From positions 1-64,000 of the forward strand of contig NZ_BAABJI010000001.1 in the NCBI RefSeq assembly GCF_039543225.1: a DNA stretch of 64,000 bases, read 5' to 3'. Position numbers and translations under genes: made by a program. The stretch comes from Mucilaginibacter defluvii. Lineage in GTDB: Bacteria > Bacteroidota > Bacteroidia > Sphingobacteriales > Sphingobacteriaceae. The notes under the pieces were generated by a model, which was not told the DNA's origin, ran no database searches, and saw only the letters and a program-made list of their open reading frames with translations. Position 1 is the first letter of the stretch. Each line of letters opens with the position of its first letter. This document shows, one piece after another, positions 32,658 to 42,774 of the stretch.

Positions 32658-33344
32658 ATGGAGGCAAACTTTGCGGGGATAAAGTCCGGATTTTTCAGGC
32701 TGATTATTTATGGAGCATTGGTTTTTGGTGTGGCGGAGTTTATTCGTTGGGATGCCATGTTAGTGCACGGGCAGGAATCAAAATTTGGCGAAGACTCCTA
32801 TACCGAATTCGCTCAAAGCGCTTTGTTATTGGCAGCGGCTGGCATATACATCAGTGTTTCTGCAAAGTATAAGCAATTTAAAGCGCTAGCCTTTTTCCTG
32901 TTCTCCTTTGCTATGGCATCCTTTATCCGCGAGCAGGATTCACTGCTTGATGATCATATATTTGACGGCGCGTGGCAGACCGGTGTGTTCAGCCTGTTTG
33001 CGTTTATGGTATTTTACCTGTGGCGGCATTGGCATCAGTTTTTGCAAAACGTAGCCTTGTTTGTGCACACGCAAGCCTTTGGTGTTTTTATAACCGGGTT
33101 TTTAACTACCTATGTGTTTTCCAGGTTATACGGACGGGGCAAATTTTGGCAGGAGATAATGGAGGACCGTTACCTTCGAGCCGTTAAAAACGCTTCTGAA
33201 GAATGTACAGAACTTTTTGGCTACACCATTTTAGCCATTGCCGCGGTTGAGTTTTACCTGTTTGTTAAAAGGCAAGCGGGAGCTTTATCCTTAAAGCCTG
33301 CAAAATCTAAGATACACACGTCGTCTGTAACAAGCGTTGCGTGA
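32658..33344 (+). CDS. Hypothetical multi-pass membrane protein
   Basis: This protein of about 228 residues has five or six membrane helices (about 9-30, 50-68, 75-92, 105-122, 133-152, 192-212). Acidic and aromatic motifs lie between them (FGEDSYTEFAQ, REQDSLLDDHIFDGAWQTG, MEDRYLRAVKNASEECTELFGY). I do not recognise a family. The conserved-looking Glu/Asp/His residues near membrane ends could be ligands for a metal or haem, but that is only a possibility. ATG 32658 was taken; a GTG ten codons earlier is also open. It is a single gene between the CBM9 gene (divergent) and the GH29 gene. Confidence 0.75.
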   Translation: MEANFAGIKSGFFRLIIYGALVFGVAEFIRWDAMLVHGQESKFGEDSYTEFAQSALLLAAAGIYISVSAKYKQFKALAFFLFSFAMASFIREQDSLLDDHIFDGAWQTGVFSLFAFMVFYLWRHWHQFLQNVALFVHTQAFGVFITGFLTTYVFSRLYGRGKFWQEIMEDRYLRAVKNASEECTELFGYTILAIAAVEFYLFVKRQAGALSLKPAKSKIHTSSVTSVA

Positions 33345-33420
33345 GGGATGTTTTCATGGTTGATGCCAAAAACGCATAATTATAAGTTAGTATTGTTTAA
33401 GCAACACCACTCCAATGACG

Positions 33421-33428
33421 TAATTTTG
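33421..33428 (+). promoter_or_regulatory. -7 promoter box for the GH29 gene
   Basis: TAATTTTG, full match to TAnnTTTG, 28 bases before the ATG. No firm -33 element at the right distance. Confidence 0.45.
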
Positions 33429-33456
33429 ATGCAACCAATTATTAAAGCCACGTCTG

Positions 33457-34758
33457 ATGAGAAAATTATTACGTTTCCTTTTGATTTTATTCTTATGCCT
33501 TAGCGCAGCTGCCTCGGCTCAGCAAGGGTATAAGCCATCCGAATCAAACCTTAAAGCGCGCGAGCATTTTAAGGACATGAAATTCGGGATGTTCATTCAC
33601 TGGGGTATTTACAGTACGCTGGGTGACGGTGAATGGGTGATGGATATTAAGAAGATACCGTACAATGACTATAAACGCCTTGCAGATTTTTTCAATCCGC
33701 AAGCCTTTAACGCTAAGGAGTGGGTTGACCTGGCTAAACGGGCGGGTATGAAATATATTACCGTTACATCCCGACACCATGATGGTTTCAGCATGTTTGA
33801 TACCAAGCAATCTGACTACAACATCGTTAAAGCCACGCCTTATAAAAAGGACCCGATGAAGGAACTGGCCGAGGAGTGCCAAAAGCAGGGAATTGAACTG
33901 CGCTTTTATTATTCTCTGTTGGATTGGGGCCGCGCTGATTATGCCTTTAAAAGCCCGATTGTGAACGGCGCGCCGGAGAAAGGCGACTGGAATAGCTACA
34001 TCAACTTTATGAAAGCGCAGCTTACCGAGCTGATCACCAATTATCCCGGGGTAAAAGGTATTTGGTTTGACGGGCATTGGGACCGCAAAAACGCAAACTG
34101 GCATTATGATGAAATTTACGGACTGATACACAAATTAGGTCCGGATATTATGATTGGCAATAATCACCACCTGGCACCAATCCCCGGCGAGGATTTTCAG
34201 GCCTTTGAGAAAGATTTGCCGGGTAATAACAAAACCGGCTTTAGCGGCGATGCCAAGATTGGCGAACTGCCACTTGAAACCTGCGAAACCATGAACGGCA
34301 GTTGGGGCTTCAATATTAACGACAGGAATTACAAATCGGTAAAGGAACTGGTGCATTACCTGGTGAACGCCGCCGGGTTAGATGCTAATTTTTTACTGAA
34401 TGTTGGCCCGATGCCTAACGGCAAAATTCAGCCGGAGTTTGTGGATACACTTGGAAAGATAGGTGCCTGGATTGATAAAAATGGCGAAACTATTTATGGC
34501 ACACGCGGCACTGTAGTAAAGGCACAAACCTGGGGTACGTTAACGGCTAAAGCTAAAACAGTTTATGCCCATTTGCTTAACCCGGTTAAGGAAGGTAACC
34601 AGATACTAATACCTGGTTTTAAGGTTAAGCCTAAAAGTGTTACTGCTTTTAATGGTGGTGCAAAGTTGAAGTACAAAAAGGATAAAACTGGGTTAATTGT
34701 GCATCTGGATCAGCTACCTGCTGATGAGATTGACAGGATCATCAAGATAACCTATTGA
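33457..34758 (+). CDS. GH29 alpha-L-fucosidase
   Basis: This 433-residue secreted enzyme has a signal peptide ending AAASAQ. GH29 barrel motifs: MKFGMFIHWGIYS (41-53), TSRHHDGFSMFD (104-115), the nucleophile Asp205 in KGIWFDGHWD, and NFLLNVGPMPNGKI near the C-terminal side. A small C-terminal beta domain follows. The family removes alpha-linked fucose from glycans or xyloglucan with retention. The general acid is not fixed by sequence in this family. Size is normal for a short GH29. It stands alone with its own promoter box and terminator. Confidence 0.93.
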   Translation: MRKLLRFLLILFLCLSAAASAQQGYKPSESNLKAREHFKDMKFGMFIHWGIYSTLGDGEWVMDIKKIPYNDYKRLADFFNPQAFNAKEWVDLAKRAGMKYITVTSRHHDGFSMFDTKQSDYNIVKATPYKKDPMKELAEECQKQGIELRFYYSLLDWGRADYAFKSPIVNGAPEKGDWNSYINFMKAQLTELITNYPGVKGIWFDGHWDRKNANWHYDEIYGLIHKLGPDIMIGNNHHLAPIPGEDFQAFEKDLPGNNKTGFSGDAKIGELPLETCETMNGSWGFNINDRNYKSVKELVHYLVNAAGLDANFLLNVGPMPNGKIQPEFVDTLGKIGAWIDKNGETIYGTRGTVVKAQTWGTLTAKAKTVYAHLLNPVKEGNQILIPGFKVKPKSVTAFNGGAKLKYKKDKTGLIVHLDQLPADEIDRIIKITY

Positions 34759-34780
34759 TAATTGAGAAAAATCAGTACAT

Positions 34781-34818
34781 AAAAAAGGCTGCTTTAAATT
34801 AATAAAGCAGCCTTTTTA
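34781..34818. terminator. Bidirectional terminator between GH29 gene and recA
   Basis: A perfect 15-base-pair stem, aaaaaggctgcttta / taaagcagccttttt, with a 6-base loop and poly-T on both sides. It lies between convergent genes. Confidence 0.9.
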
Positions 34819-34839
34819 GTTTTATCAGATACCTGAAGC

Positions 34840-35847
34840 TTATGCTTCTTCCATACTTTCGCCGGTTACGGTTTCTTTTATCTTGCGTTCCAGTTCTTCC
34901 ATCAGTTCCGGGTTATCGAGTATCAGTTGCTTAACCGCGTCACGGCCCTGGCCTAAGCGCGTTTCGCCATAGCTGAACCAGGAGCCAGCTTTTTTAATGA
35001 TATTATAATCAACACCGAGGTCAATAATTTCACCCGATTTGGAGATGCCCTCGCCAAACATAATGTCAAATTCAGCTATACGGAATGGTGGCGCAACCTT
35101 GTTTTTAACGATCTTGATCTTAACGCGGTTACCTGATACTTCGTCGGTATCTTTAATTTGTGATATACGGCGTACATCCAAACGTACCGAAGCGTAAAAT
35201 TTAAGCGCGTTACCACCGGTTGTAGTTTCAGGGTTACCAAACATTACGCCTATCTTATCGCGCAACTGGTTGATGAAGATACAGCAGCATCCTGTTTTGC
35301 TGATGGTACCGGTGAGCTTACGCAGTGCCTGAGACATTAAGCGCGCCTGCAAACCCATTTTCGAGTCGCCCATTTCACCCTCAATCTCCGCCTTTGGTAC
35401 TAATGCGGCAACAGAGTCTATCACCAGAATATCAATAGCGCCCGAGCGGATTAGGTTATCAGCGATCTCTAAAGCTTGTTCACCATTGTCAGGTTGTGAT
35501 ATTAAAAGGTTCTCAACATCAACACCCAGTTTTTTAGCGTAAAATTTATCAAAAGCGTGCTCCGCATCAATAAATGCGGCTATGCCACCTTTTTTTTGTG
35601 CTTCGGCAATAGCGTGTATGGCCAAAGTTGTTTTACCGGATGATTCAGGTCCGTATATTTCAATAATACGGCCTTTGGGTAAACCGCCAACACCTAAAGC
35701 TATATCCAGGCCTATCGAACCGGTTGATATAACCTCGGTTGGTTCAACAACCGTATCGCCTAGTTTCATGATGGTGCCTTTTCCGTATGATTTTTCCAGC
35801 TTATCAAGCGTAAGCTGTAGTGCCTTCAATTTATCTGCGTTGCTCAT
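34840..35847 (-). CDS. recA: DNA recombinase RecA
   Basis: This 335-residue RecA has Walker A GPESSGKT (66-73), the segment [15 protein letters not shown], Walker B-like [12 protein letters not shown], the loop [19 protein letters not shown], and [22 protein letters not shown]. It carries out strand exchange and drives the SOS response. The C-terminus is acidic ([11 protein letters not shown]) as usual. A TATATTTG box lies 17 bases upstream. I saw no LexA-like operator in the 96-base gap behind nth. It is downstream of nth on the same strand. Confidence 0.98.
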   Translation of the reverse strand: MSNADKLKALQLTLDKLEKSYGKGTIMKLGDTVVEPTEVISTGSIGLDIALGVGGLPKGRIIEIYGPESSGKTTLAIHAIAEAQKKGGIAAFIDAEHAFDKFYAKKLGVDVENLLISQPDNGEQALEIADNLIRSGAIDILVIDSVAALVPKAEIEGEMGDSKMGLQARLMSQALRKLTGTISKTGCCCIFINQLRDKIGVMFGNPETTTGGNALKFYASVRLDVRRISQIKDTDEVSGNRVKIKIVKNKVAPPFRIAEFDIMFGEGISKSGEIIDLGVDYNIIKKAGSWFSYGETRLGQGRDAVKQLILDNPELMEELERKIKETVTGESMEEA

Positions 35848-35864
35848 CTTAAAATTATATGTAA

Positions 35865-35872
35865 CAAATATA
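35865..35872 (-). promoter_or_regulatory. -7 promoter box for recA
   Basis: TATATTTG on the minus strand, full match to TAnnTTTG, 17 bases ahead of the recA ATG. Confidence 0.45.
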
Positions 35873-35943
35873 AAACTTTAATTTATAAATACTAAAAAAA
35901 TTAGTATTTTATTTTATTTATCCTGGTATGTACAGGTGTCTTG

Positions 35944-36702
35944 TTAATCCTTACTTATCGTGCGCTTTTTAAGCTCCCTGCTTATCACGTTAAGCTTCTT
36001 CTTTTTTGCGGCCTCTTTTGCTTTCCTGGCTTTGTCGGCTTCGGCTTTTAGTAAAGCTTTTTCAGTATGGGCGCGCTCATAATAGCGGCAAAACCAGGTA
36101 AGCGGACAAATTTCACATTTAGGCGTACGCGCTACACAAATATAACGGCCATGCAATATAAGCCAATGGTGTGCTATAGCCAAAACCTCGTTTGGTAAAT
36201 ATTTAACTAATTCCTTTTCAACAGCCAGTGGTGTGCGGGCATTGTTGGTTAAGCCTATCCGGTTAGCCACCCTGAACACATGAGTATCAACAGCCATAGC
36301 CGGCGCGTCATATACCACTGAGGCAATAACATTAGCGGTTTTGCGGCCCACGCCCGGCATTTTTTGTAATTGATCAATTGAGGAGGGTACTACGCTGTTA
36401 AACTGTTCAACCAGCATTTTGCCCATGCCGGCCAAATGTTTGGCTTTGTTGTTAGGATAGCTTACGCTGCGTATGTAAGGGAAAATTTCCTCGGCATTTG
36501 ATACGGCCAGACTCTCCGCATCCGGAAAGCGCTCAAAGAGGGCAGGGGTAACCTGGTTTATTCGCTTATCTGTACATTGAGCAGAAAGTATAACGGCAAC
36601 CAACAACTGGTACGGCGAATTATAATGTAATTCAGTAACTGCGTCGGGTTGGTTTTTTGAAAAGTATTCAACAAAATGATGGTAACGTTCCTTTTTTAGC
36701 AT
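35944..36702 (-). CDS. nth: Endonuclease III (DNA glycosylase/AP lyase)
   Basis: This 252-residue enzyme has a helix-hairpin-helix (KMPGVGRKTANVIA, catalytic Lys121) and the catalytic Asp139 in MAVDTHVFR. Its iron-sulphur loop has Cys189, 196, 199 and 205 in the standard C-x6-C-x2-C-x5-C spacing. It removes oxidised pyrimidines and nicks abasic sites. A Lys/Ala-rich tail of about 40 residues after the cluster is longer than in E. coli Nth (211 residues) and may help hold DNA. It lies upstream of recA in the same direction. Confidence 0.96.
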   Translation of the reverse strand: MLKKERYHHFVEYFSKNQPDAVTELHYNSPYQLLVAVILSAQCTDKRINQVTPALFERFPDAESLAVSNAEEIFPYIRSVSYPNNKAKHLAGMGKMLVEQFNSVVPSSIDQLQKMPGVGRKTANVIASVVYDAPAMAVDTHVFRVANRIGLTNNARTPLAVEKELVKYLPNEVLAIAHHWLILHGRYICVARTPKCEICPLTWFCRYYERAHTEKALLKAEADKARKAKEAAKKKKLNVISRELKKRTISKD

Positions 36703-36822
36703 AGATGTACAAGCGGCAACTGCGTGTTAACTAATGTAGCCGCAAAGGTATTCGGTTTTAACACTGAATAATAGCGTTAAGGCAAAATAATAGTAATGCT
36801 TGGAGGGGGATGTGTAATGGCA

Positions 36823-36912
36823 GATGGGTCATAGTTCACCCGGCTTATCATCGGCACTTTTACATCGTAATTTCAAAGTAACCTTGCCGATACCCGTGAA
36901 CTATGAGCCATC
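36823..36912. repeat. Long inverted repeat (intergenic hairpin)
   Basis: GATGGGTCATAGTTCAC (36823-36839) pairs with GTGAACTATGAGCCATC (36896-36912) with one mismatch. Inside, ATCGGCA and TTGCCGAT can pair as well. It lies between nth and the 65-residue ORFan. With no T-run it looks like a dispersed palindromic element rather than a terminator. Confidence 0.6.
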
Positions 36913-36926
36913 AACCTGAATGTATT

Positions 36927-37124
36927 TTACTTGATGCTTTTTGAGTAATCAAGTATGCGGTGAATGGTTTGTAGCCTTGGCTGCATTTGCAACTGGTTCA
37001 AATCTGTACGGAGCGAGTTAAAGAATATTAAATCGTCCGCATTCAGATTTTCTGTATGCTCTTTCTCTTTCACTATAAAATGATTAGTGACCGCAAATAA
37101 GTTTTTTGTAGAGGTTTCGTCCAT
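36927..37124 (-). CDS. Small hypothetical protein
   Basis: This 65-residue, fully soluble-looking protein has no Cys, signal or membrane helix. The middle and end (ADDLIFFNSLRTDLNQLQM, LQTIHRILDYSKSI) look like two amphipathic helices. I do not recognise a family. It sits between uvrA (217 bases upstream) and nth, on the same strand, with a hairpin repeat directly downstream. Composition is protein-like and the frame has no better competitor, so a real gene is likely but not certain. Confidence 0.55.
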   Translation of the reverse strand: MDETSTKNLFAVTNHFIVKEKEHTENLNADDLIFFNSLRTDLNQLQMQPRLQTIHRILDYSKSIK

Positions 37125-37340
37125 AAGCGCTTTTATAATTTTTTATAATTCAATAACGCAACCCTTTCCGAAATATTTTATCATATTTTAAAAACATGAA
37201 AAAAATTTCATCAAAATTTCATTAAGGGTATAAAAATGCTTTTTAAGCAGATGTAAGGCCGTTTAGATATATGAAAGATAATTTGTTTCTACGCATATAA
37301 CGAAACAAGGTTACAATTTAATTTAACTATTAGTAATTAT

Positions 37341-40187
37341 TTACTTAAGGCCCATTTCCTTCTTTAAAAATCGGCCTGTAAAGCTTTCCTTAACCTTGCA
37401 CAAGCCCTCGGGTGTGCCTGAGAATAATATTTTGCCACCGCCGGATCCGCCTTCAGGCCCAAGGTCGATCACGTGGTCAACCACCTTAATTACGTCCAGG
37501 TTATGCTCGATTACTAAAACCGTGTTGCCTTTATCTACTAATTGGTAAAGCACACCAAGAAGCACGTTGATATCCTCAAAGTGCAAACCGGTTGTCGGCT
37601 CGTCTAATATATAAAAGGTGTTGCCGGTATCTTTTTTTGAAAGCTCGGTAGCCAGCTTTACGCGCTGTGCCTCGCCGCCTGATAACGTGGTTGATGATTG
37701 CCCCAGCGTAATATACCCCAAACCTACATCAAACAAAGTTTTTACCTTGCGGTGGATGGATGGGATATGCTCAAAAAAGCTGGTGGCATCCTCAATGCTC
37801 ATGTCCAGCACATCGCTGATGGATTTGCCCCGGTAGCGCACCTCCAGTGTTTCGCGGTTGTAGCGTTTACCGCCGCACTCTTCGCAGGGCACCTGAACAT
37901 CGGGTAAAAAGTTCATTTCGATCACCTTCATGCCCGCCCCCTGGCAGGTTTCGCAGCGGCCGCCCTTTACGTTGAACGAGAAACGCCCCGGTTTATAACC
38001 GCGGATCTTAGCTTCAGGCAATTGTACATACAGGTTACGGATGTCAGAAAATACGCCGGTATAGGTAGATGGATTTGAGCGTGGTGTACGACCGATAGGT
38101 GTCTGGTCTATCTCTATCACCTTATCAATATGCTCCAACCCCTCAATGCTGCCATAAGGCAATGGTTGCTTTTTAGCTCGGAAAAAGTGATGGTTCAGAA
38201 TAGGGTACAAAGTTTCGGCAATCAAACTTGATTTGCCGCTGCCCGATACCCCGGTAATCCCGATCAGTTTACCCAGCGGAAACTCCACCGATACATTTTT
38301 GAGGTTATGGCCCGTGGCTTTTTTAAGCGCCAGTTTTTTGCCGTTACCTTCCCTGCGTTTTTTGGGGATGGCTATCTCTCGCTCGCCGTTGATGTAAGAT
38401 GTGGTAAGCGTATGCTCGGCCATTAGTTGCTGTGGTGTGCCCTGGGCTACAATTTGCCCGCCATGCACACCCGCTGCCGGCCCCATGTCAATCACATGGT
38501 CGGCCTCTAAAATCATATCCTTATCGTGCTCAACCACCAGTACGGTATTGCCCAAATCGCGCAGGTTTTTGAGAGCGTTGATCAGCCGCTCGTTATCGCG
38601 CTGGTGCAGGCCGATGCTTGGCTCATCCAGAATGTACATTACATTCATCAACTGCGACCCTATCTGTGTAGCCAGCCTGATGCGCTGCGCCTCGCCGCCC
38701 GATAAGGTTTTGGCGGTACGGTCAAGCGTTAAATAGCTCAACCCAACATCCAGTAAAAAGCCGATGCGGGCGCGAATCTCTTTTAATATCTCGCGGGCGA
38801 TAACATTCTGGCGTTCATTCAGCCTGTCCTCAATGCCTTCAAACCAACCTTGCAGGTTATTAATATCCATGCAGGCCAGCTCAAATATGTTCTTCTCGTC
38901 TATCTTAAAATGCAGCGATTCCTTTTTAAGCCGCGCACCGCCGCAGGTAGGGCAGGTACGCAATACACGATAGTTTTCCATATCGTCCAGGTCATCATCG
39001 CCGCGGCGTTCCTGCTGCTCCTCAAGCATCTTTACAATGCCCTCAAAATTGATGGAGTAGTTTTGTACGTTCCATTTATTGTACTCAACGGCTACGTTAA
39101 TTTTTTCTTCGGTACCGTTAAGTATAATGTCCAGCTTGTCACGTTCCAGCTTTTCAATCGGAGTAGTTAACGAAAACTCGAATTTTTTGGCCAGTGCTTT
39201 TAATACCTGGAATATCCAGGTTTCGCGGTATTCGCCCAGCGGGGCTAAACCGCCATTTTGTATGCTGAGTTTGGGATTGGGCATAACCGCCTTTTCATCC
39301 ACCTCAAAAATATAGCCCAGTCCGTTGCACTTATCGCAAGCACCGTAGGGCGAGTTAAACGAAAAGGTATTAGGCTGCGGCTCGTCATACGATATGCCAG
39401 ATACCGGGTCCATCAGGTATTTACTGAAGTAGGATACATTGTTATCCTTATCCGCAATGCGGATGATGCCCTTGGCCAGTTTAAGTGCCGCCTGCACCGA
39501 GCTGTAAAGTCTTTTGCTATCCTTTTCGCTGATCACCAGTCGGTCAACCACAATATCAATATCATGGATTTTATAGCGGTCAACCTGCATTTTAGGGGTA
39601 ACATCCATAATGGCGCCATCCACCCAAACCTTGAGATAGCCCTGCTTGCGGATCTGCTCAAACAATTCGCGGTAATGCCCTTTACGGCCTTTTACGGCTG
39701 GTGCCATAATGTTTACCGGCTGCCCGTCAAACTTTTCGCTGATTGTGCGCAGTATTTGGTCCTCGCTCATACGCTCCATTTTTTCGCCGGTGGAGTACGA
39801 GTAGGCCTCGCCCGCGCGGGCGAAAAGCAGGCGCATAAAATCGTATATCTCGGTAATAGTACCTACTGTTGAGCGTGGGTTTTTGCTGGTTGTTTTTTGC
39901 TCAATGGCAATTACCGGACTAAGGCCTGACACCTTATCAACATCCGGCCGCTCCATACCGCCCATAAACTGGCGCGAGTAGGCCGAAAATGTTTCCATAT
40001 AGCGGCGCTGCCCCTCGGCATAAATGGTATCAAACGCCAGCGATGATTTACCGCTGCCGCTTAGTCCCGTTACCACCACGAGTTGGTTACGCGGAAACGA
40101 AACATCAATATTTTTTAAGTTATGTACCCGTGCGCCATAAACTTCTACTTCGCTTTGTTCGCCCAGGTCAACAGTTTTATCAGTCAT
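37341..40187 (-). CDS. uvrA: Excinuclease ABC subunit A
   Basis: This 948-residue protein is a full UvrA. The first ATP site is GLSGSGKSS near residue 40, and the first zinc module contains CDKCNGLG and CPTCGGARL. Signature [13 protein letters not shown] is followed by [14 protein letters not shown]. The second ATP site is GVSGSGKSS, with zinc module [16 protein letters not shown]...[23 protein letters not shown] and [14 protein letters not shown]. It finds DNA damage with UvrB in nucleotide excision repair. It lies first in a minus-strand run with nth and recA. A TATATTTG box lies 75 bases upstream. Confidence 0.98.
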   Translation of the reverse strand: MTDKTVDLGEQSEVEVYGARVHNLKNIDVSFPRNQLVVVTGLSGSGKSSLAFDTIYAEGQRRYMETFSAYSRQFMGGMERPDVDKVSGLSPVIAIEQKTTSKNPRSTVGTITEIYDFMRLLFARAGEAYSYSTGEKMERMSEDQILRTISEKFDGQPVNIMAPAVKGRKGHYRELFEQIRKQGYLKVWVDGAIMDVTPKMQVDRYKIHDIDIVVDRLVISEKDSKRLYSSVQAALKLAKGIIRIADKDNNVSYFSKYLMDPVSGISYDEPQPNTFSFNSPYGACDKCNGLGYIFEVDEKAVMPNPKLSIQNGGLAPLGEYRETWIFQVLKALAKKFEFSLTTPIEKLERDKLDIILNGTEEKINVAVEYNKWNVQNYSINFEGIVKMLEEQQERRGDDDLDDMENYRVLRTCPTCGGARLKKESLHFKIDEKNIFELACMDINNLQGWFEGIEDRLNERQNVIAREILKEIRARIGFLLDVGLSYLTLDRTAKTLSGGEAQRIRLATQIGSQLMNVMYILDEPSIGLHQRDNERLINALKNLRDLGNTVLVVEHDKDMILEADHVIDMGPAAGVHGGQIVAQGTPQQLMAEHTLTTSYINGEREIAIPKKRREGNGKKLALKKATGHNLKNVSVEFPLGKLIGITGVSGSGKSSLIAETLYPILNHHFFRAKKQPLPYGSIEGLEHIDKVIEIDQTPIGRTPRSNPSTYTGVFSDIRNLYVQLPEAKIRGYKPGRFSFNVKGGRCETCQGAGMKVIEMNFLPDVQVPCEECGGKRYNRETLEVRYRGKSISDVLDMSIEDATSFFEHIPSIHRKVKTLFDVGLGYITLGQSSTTLSGGEAQRVKLATELSKKDTGNTFYILDEPTTGLHFEDINVLLGVLYQLVDKGNTVLVIEHNLDVIKVVDHVIDLGPEGGSGGGKILFSGTPEGLCKVKESFTGRFLKKEMGLK

Positions 40188-40261
40188 ACAGTATATTGAA
40201 CAATATTAACCGCATACATAAGGCTTGGTTTGGCCGAGATGTATTTTGCTAAAATTTTTTG

Positions 40262-40269
40262 CAAATATA
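40262..40269 (-). promoter_or_regulatory. -7 promoter box for uvrA
   Basis: TATATTTG on the minus strand, full match to TAnnTTTG, 74 bases ahead of the uvrA ATG. Confidence 0.35.
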
Positions 40270-40341
40270 GTTAAAAAGCCTGTGGTTTAATAAGGTGAGA
40301 TTGTTGCTGTTGTGTGATTTTAATTTGAGATGATATTGGAA

Positions 40342-42012
40342 TCACAGCGCCTTCCTCACCCGCTTCAACACCAGCAAATTCTGCGCGTTCTTAGCATAGC
40401 CACTGATATTATTCTGATACAGGTTCACCAGCTTATCGTAGTACAATACCACCACCGGCGATTGGCTCATTACCAGGTTATCCATTTTGCGGTAAAGGGC
40501 ATAGCGTGCCGAATCATTATTTACACGATAGGTCTGCTCAAAAAGCCTATCGAACTGTTTATTGTTAAACCCGGTATAGTTGGGTCCAAAGGGTATCTTG
40601 TTTTTGGAATAGAAGACAGATAAGTAATTCTCCCCGTCGGGGTAATCAGCTATCCATGATCCGCGAAAAAAGTTAACCCCGTTCTTGGCAATCAATTCGC
40701 GCAGACTGGCACCCTGGGTAACTTCAACACGGGTTTTGATGTTAACGCGCTCCAATTCGCCTTGTATGTATTCAATTAAATCGCGATAGGTGGTGGTGGT
40801 ATTCAGTACAATTTCAGGTAAGCCACGTCCGTTGGGGAAGCCGGCCTCGGCAAGCAGGCGGCGCGCTTTCTCCGGGTTGTAACTATAACCCCGCACTTGC
40901 CTGTCATCAAAACCCGGCATACCCTGCGGAATAAACCCGGCATAACCCGGTGTGCCGATGCTGTTGCGCAGGTATTTGATCATCTTTTGCTTGTCGATAG
41001 CGTAATTAATAGCCTGGCGTATCTTCAATTGTCTTAAGGGGGAGTGTTTTACAATGCCGATATTGGTATCAATCAGTATACCTAAATACTCAGTATTCAG
41101 GTACGGCCTGATGTTCATGATAAACTTACCCCGGTACTTGCTGGTTAGCTTGCCCGATTTGGTAAGGATATCATCGCGATAGCTGCCATCAATCCCGTTA
41201 AAAAAATCCAGATCGCCTTTAATAAATTCCATAAAGGCGGTTTGTTTATCGCTTATAAAGCCTGCCTTTATCGCATCCAGGTAAGGCAGCGGGCGGCCTG
41301 CGCTGTCCTTTTCCCAATAACGTTCATTTTTTAGCAGTACCATTACTTCGCGCTCTTTCCAGTATTTGAATTTAAAGGGGCCGGTACCTATGGGGTGGCT
41401 GCGAAAATCTTTACCATAATGCTCTACCACTTCGCGAGGTACTACCGAACAGTATTGCGCGGTCAGCAGGCTTAGCAGCGGCGGGAAGGGCTGCTTTAAT
41501 TTGATGATGAATGTGCTGTCGTTTTGGGCGATGAATGCGTTTTTATCCTTTACCTTATCACTGAATATCCACGAACCGGATGAGGCCACCTTTGAGTTGA
41601 TCAAACGGCCGAAGCTGTAAGCAAAATCAGCGGCTATGCACTTACGCCCCTTGCCGGCGGGAAACAGTGGGTCGTCATGAAAATAAACATCATCACGTAA
41701 GTAAAAAGTGTATTGTAGGCCATCGGCACTAATGCTCCAGCTTTTGGCAATGCACGGCATGCTTTTAAGGCTATCATTTATCTGCACCAGGCCGTTGTAC
41801 AACTGGTTATCCATCCATAAGGCGTTCTGGTTACGGGCAAAGGCCGGGTCGAGCGAGGTAAGGCCATCCTCAAGGTTGATGTTGAAAACGGTGCGCTTAT
41901 CATGCGCTTTTTTACCGGCGCAACCGGCGATAAAAAGCATCAGCGCAAAGCAGGCCAGGGCTTTAAAAGTTCCGGCTAAGCTTATGATATAATATTTAAT
42001 ATTGCGCCGCAT
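40342..42012 (-). CDS. Peptide/oligo ABC transporter substrate-binding lipoprotein (SBP_bac_5)
   Basis: This 556-residue protein has a lipoprotein signal (CFALMLFIAGC, Cys31) and the extracellular solute-binding family 5 fold: DGLTSLDPAFARNQNALWM, CIAKSWSISADGLQYTFYL, HPIGTGPFKFKYW, IRQAINYAIDKQKMI and GSWIADYPDGENYLSVFY. Relatives (DppA/OppA) bind peptides or other small solutes for ABC importers. No permease or ATPase genes lie next to it, so it either serves a transporter encoded elsewhere or works alone. It lies 154 bases upstream of nothing on its own strand except uvrA's promoter region on the other side. Confidence 0.92.
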   Translation of the reverse strand: MRRNIKYYIISLAGTFKALACFALMLFIAGCAGKKAHDKRTVFNINLEDGLTSLDPAFARNQNALWMDNQLYNGLVQINDSLKSMPCIAKSWSISADGLQYTFYLRDDVYFHDDPLFPAGKGRKCIAADFAYSFGRLINSKVASSGSWIFSDKVKDKNAFIAQNDSTFIIKLKQPFPPLLSLLTAQYCSVVPREVVEHYGKDFRSHPIGTGPFKFKYWKEREVMVLLKNERYWEKDSAGRPLPYLDAIKAGFISDKQTAFMEFIKGDLDFFNGIDGSYRDDILTKSGKLTSKYRGKFIMNIRPYLNTEYLGILIDTNIGIVKHSPLRQLKIRQAINYAIDKQKMIKYLRNSIGTPGYAGFIPQGMPGFDDRQVRGYSYNPEKARRLLAEAGFPNGRGLPEIVLNTTTTYRDLIEYIQGELERVNIKTRVEVTQGASLRELIAKNGVNFFRGSWIADYPDGENYLSVFYSKNKIPFGPNYTGFNNKQFDRLFEQTYRVNNDSARYALYRKMDNLVMSQSPVVVLYYDKLVNLYQNNISGYAKNAQNLLVLKRVRKAL

Positions 42013-42146
42013 ATTAATAATACATTGATTAAACCTTTAATATAAGTTATAATCCAAAACAAAAAGCGACAAATTAGATGCCGCTAATAAAAAGCGTCAA
42101 CTTTTTAACAAAACTGATGTTATACACAACAAATAATAATTATGTC

Positions 42147-42629
42147 ATGAAAAAGCTATTTCAATACACCTTAGCCATTTTAGCCCTAACCGTTGTTATT
42201 TCGGCATGCTCAAGCACCCGCAGCACTACCTCATCACACGTTCCGCGCGACAGGTTTGTAAATACCTGGGTGTGTAACACTGTTACCTATGAGGGTGGTT
42301 TATTACCTAACGCCGTACAATCCGCATTTGACCAGGCTCCGCCAAGCGCCTTTGTAGGCAGCGTATGGAAGCTTACCAATAGCGGTAACGGTATGTATAC
42401 CTTGAGCAATGGTACATCGCAGTCAATTTTCTGGTCGGTTTATGAAGGCCCTAACGGAACCCAGTTCCAGTTCAAAAAAATCTACGAAGGCGATAAAGCT
42501 AAAAACGTAACAGAAGGTTACCGCCTGGATGTTGGCACAGCTAACAAAGAAACACTGGTGCTAAAAACACCTGTGCCAATTGGTGCGCAAACCGGCTATG
42601 TGGTTTACTCATTCAGCAAACAGAAATAA
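42147..42629 (+). CDS. Hypothetical lipoprotein
   Basis: This 160-residue protein has a clear lipoprotein signal (MKKLFQYTLAILALTVVISAC). The mature part has a short Ser/Thr linker, then a small lipocalin-like beta domain: FVNTWVCNTVTYEGG, SVWKLTNSGNGMYTL, FWSVYEGPNGTQFQFKKIYEG and ETLVLKTPVP. This resembles the small outer-membrane lipoproteins common in Sphingobacteriaceae; no function is known. ATG 42147 starts the signal; an in-frame ATG 23 codons upstream gives no sensible N-terminus. A strong terminator follows. Confidence 0.8.
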   Translation: MKKLFQYTLAILALTVVISACSSTRSTTSSHVPRDRFVNTWVCNTVTYEGGLLPNAVQSAFDQAPPSAFVGSVWKLTNSGNGMYTLSNGTSQSIFWSVYEGPNGTQFQFKKIYEGDKAKNVTEGYRLDVGTANKETLVLKTPVPIGAQTGYVVYSFSKQK

Positions 42630-42648
42630 TATCGATAAGATGATATGC

Positions 42649-42679
42649 AAAAGGCAGGGCCAGCGCCCTGCCTTTTTTT
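42649..42679 (+). terminator. Terminator after the small lipoprotein gene
   Basis: A 9-base-pair stem, aaggcaggg / ccctgcctt, with a 6-base loop and seven T. Confidence 0.88.
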
Positions 42680-42682
42680 GTA

Positions 42683-42772
42683 CCCCACCTAAGTCCTTCC
42701 CAAAGGGGATGATTTGAAGTCATTGTATCTCTGCAAATGAAAGTCCTCCCCTTTGGGGAGGATTAGGTGGGG
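42683..42772. repeat. Inverted repeat with CCCCACCTAA ends
   Basis: The left arm CCCCACCTAAGTCCTTCCC-AAAGGGGA and the right arm, whose reverse complement reads CCCCACCTAATCCTCCCC-AAAGGGGA, are near-identical over 25 bases and face each other across about 40 bases. Each arm also holds its own small palindrome (CCCAAAGGG). It begins 4 bases behind a terminator and ends 2 bases from the stop of the lactonase gene. It has the form of a dispersed palindromic element. Confidence 0.65.
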
Positions 42773-42774
42773 AT

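Noticed and set aside
35848..35943. LexA operator before recA
   Set aside because: No convincing palindrome resembling known LexA sites; only an AT-rich stretch with a weak AATACTAA/TTAGTATT repeat.
37125..37340. Small RNA or hidden gene between uvrA and the 65-residue gene
   Set aside because: AT-rich with no stable hairpin, promoter box or open frame.
39258..39872. 204-residue plus-strand frame inside uvrA
   Set aside because: It is antisense to a fully conserved uvrA; no independent start signals.
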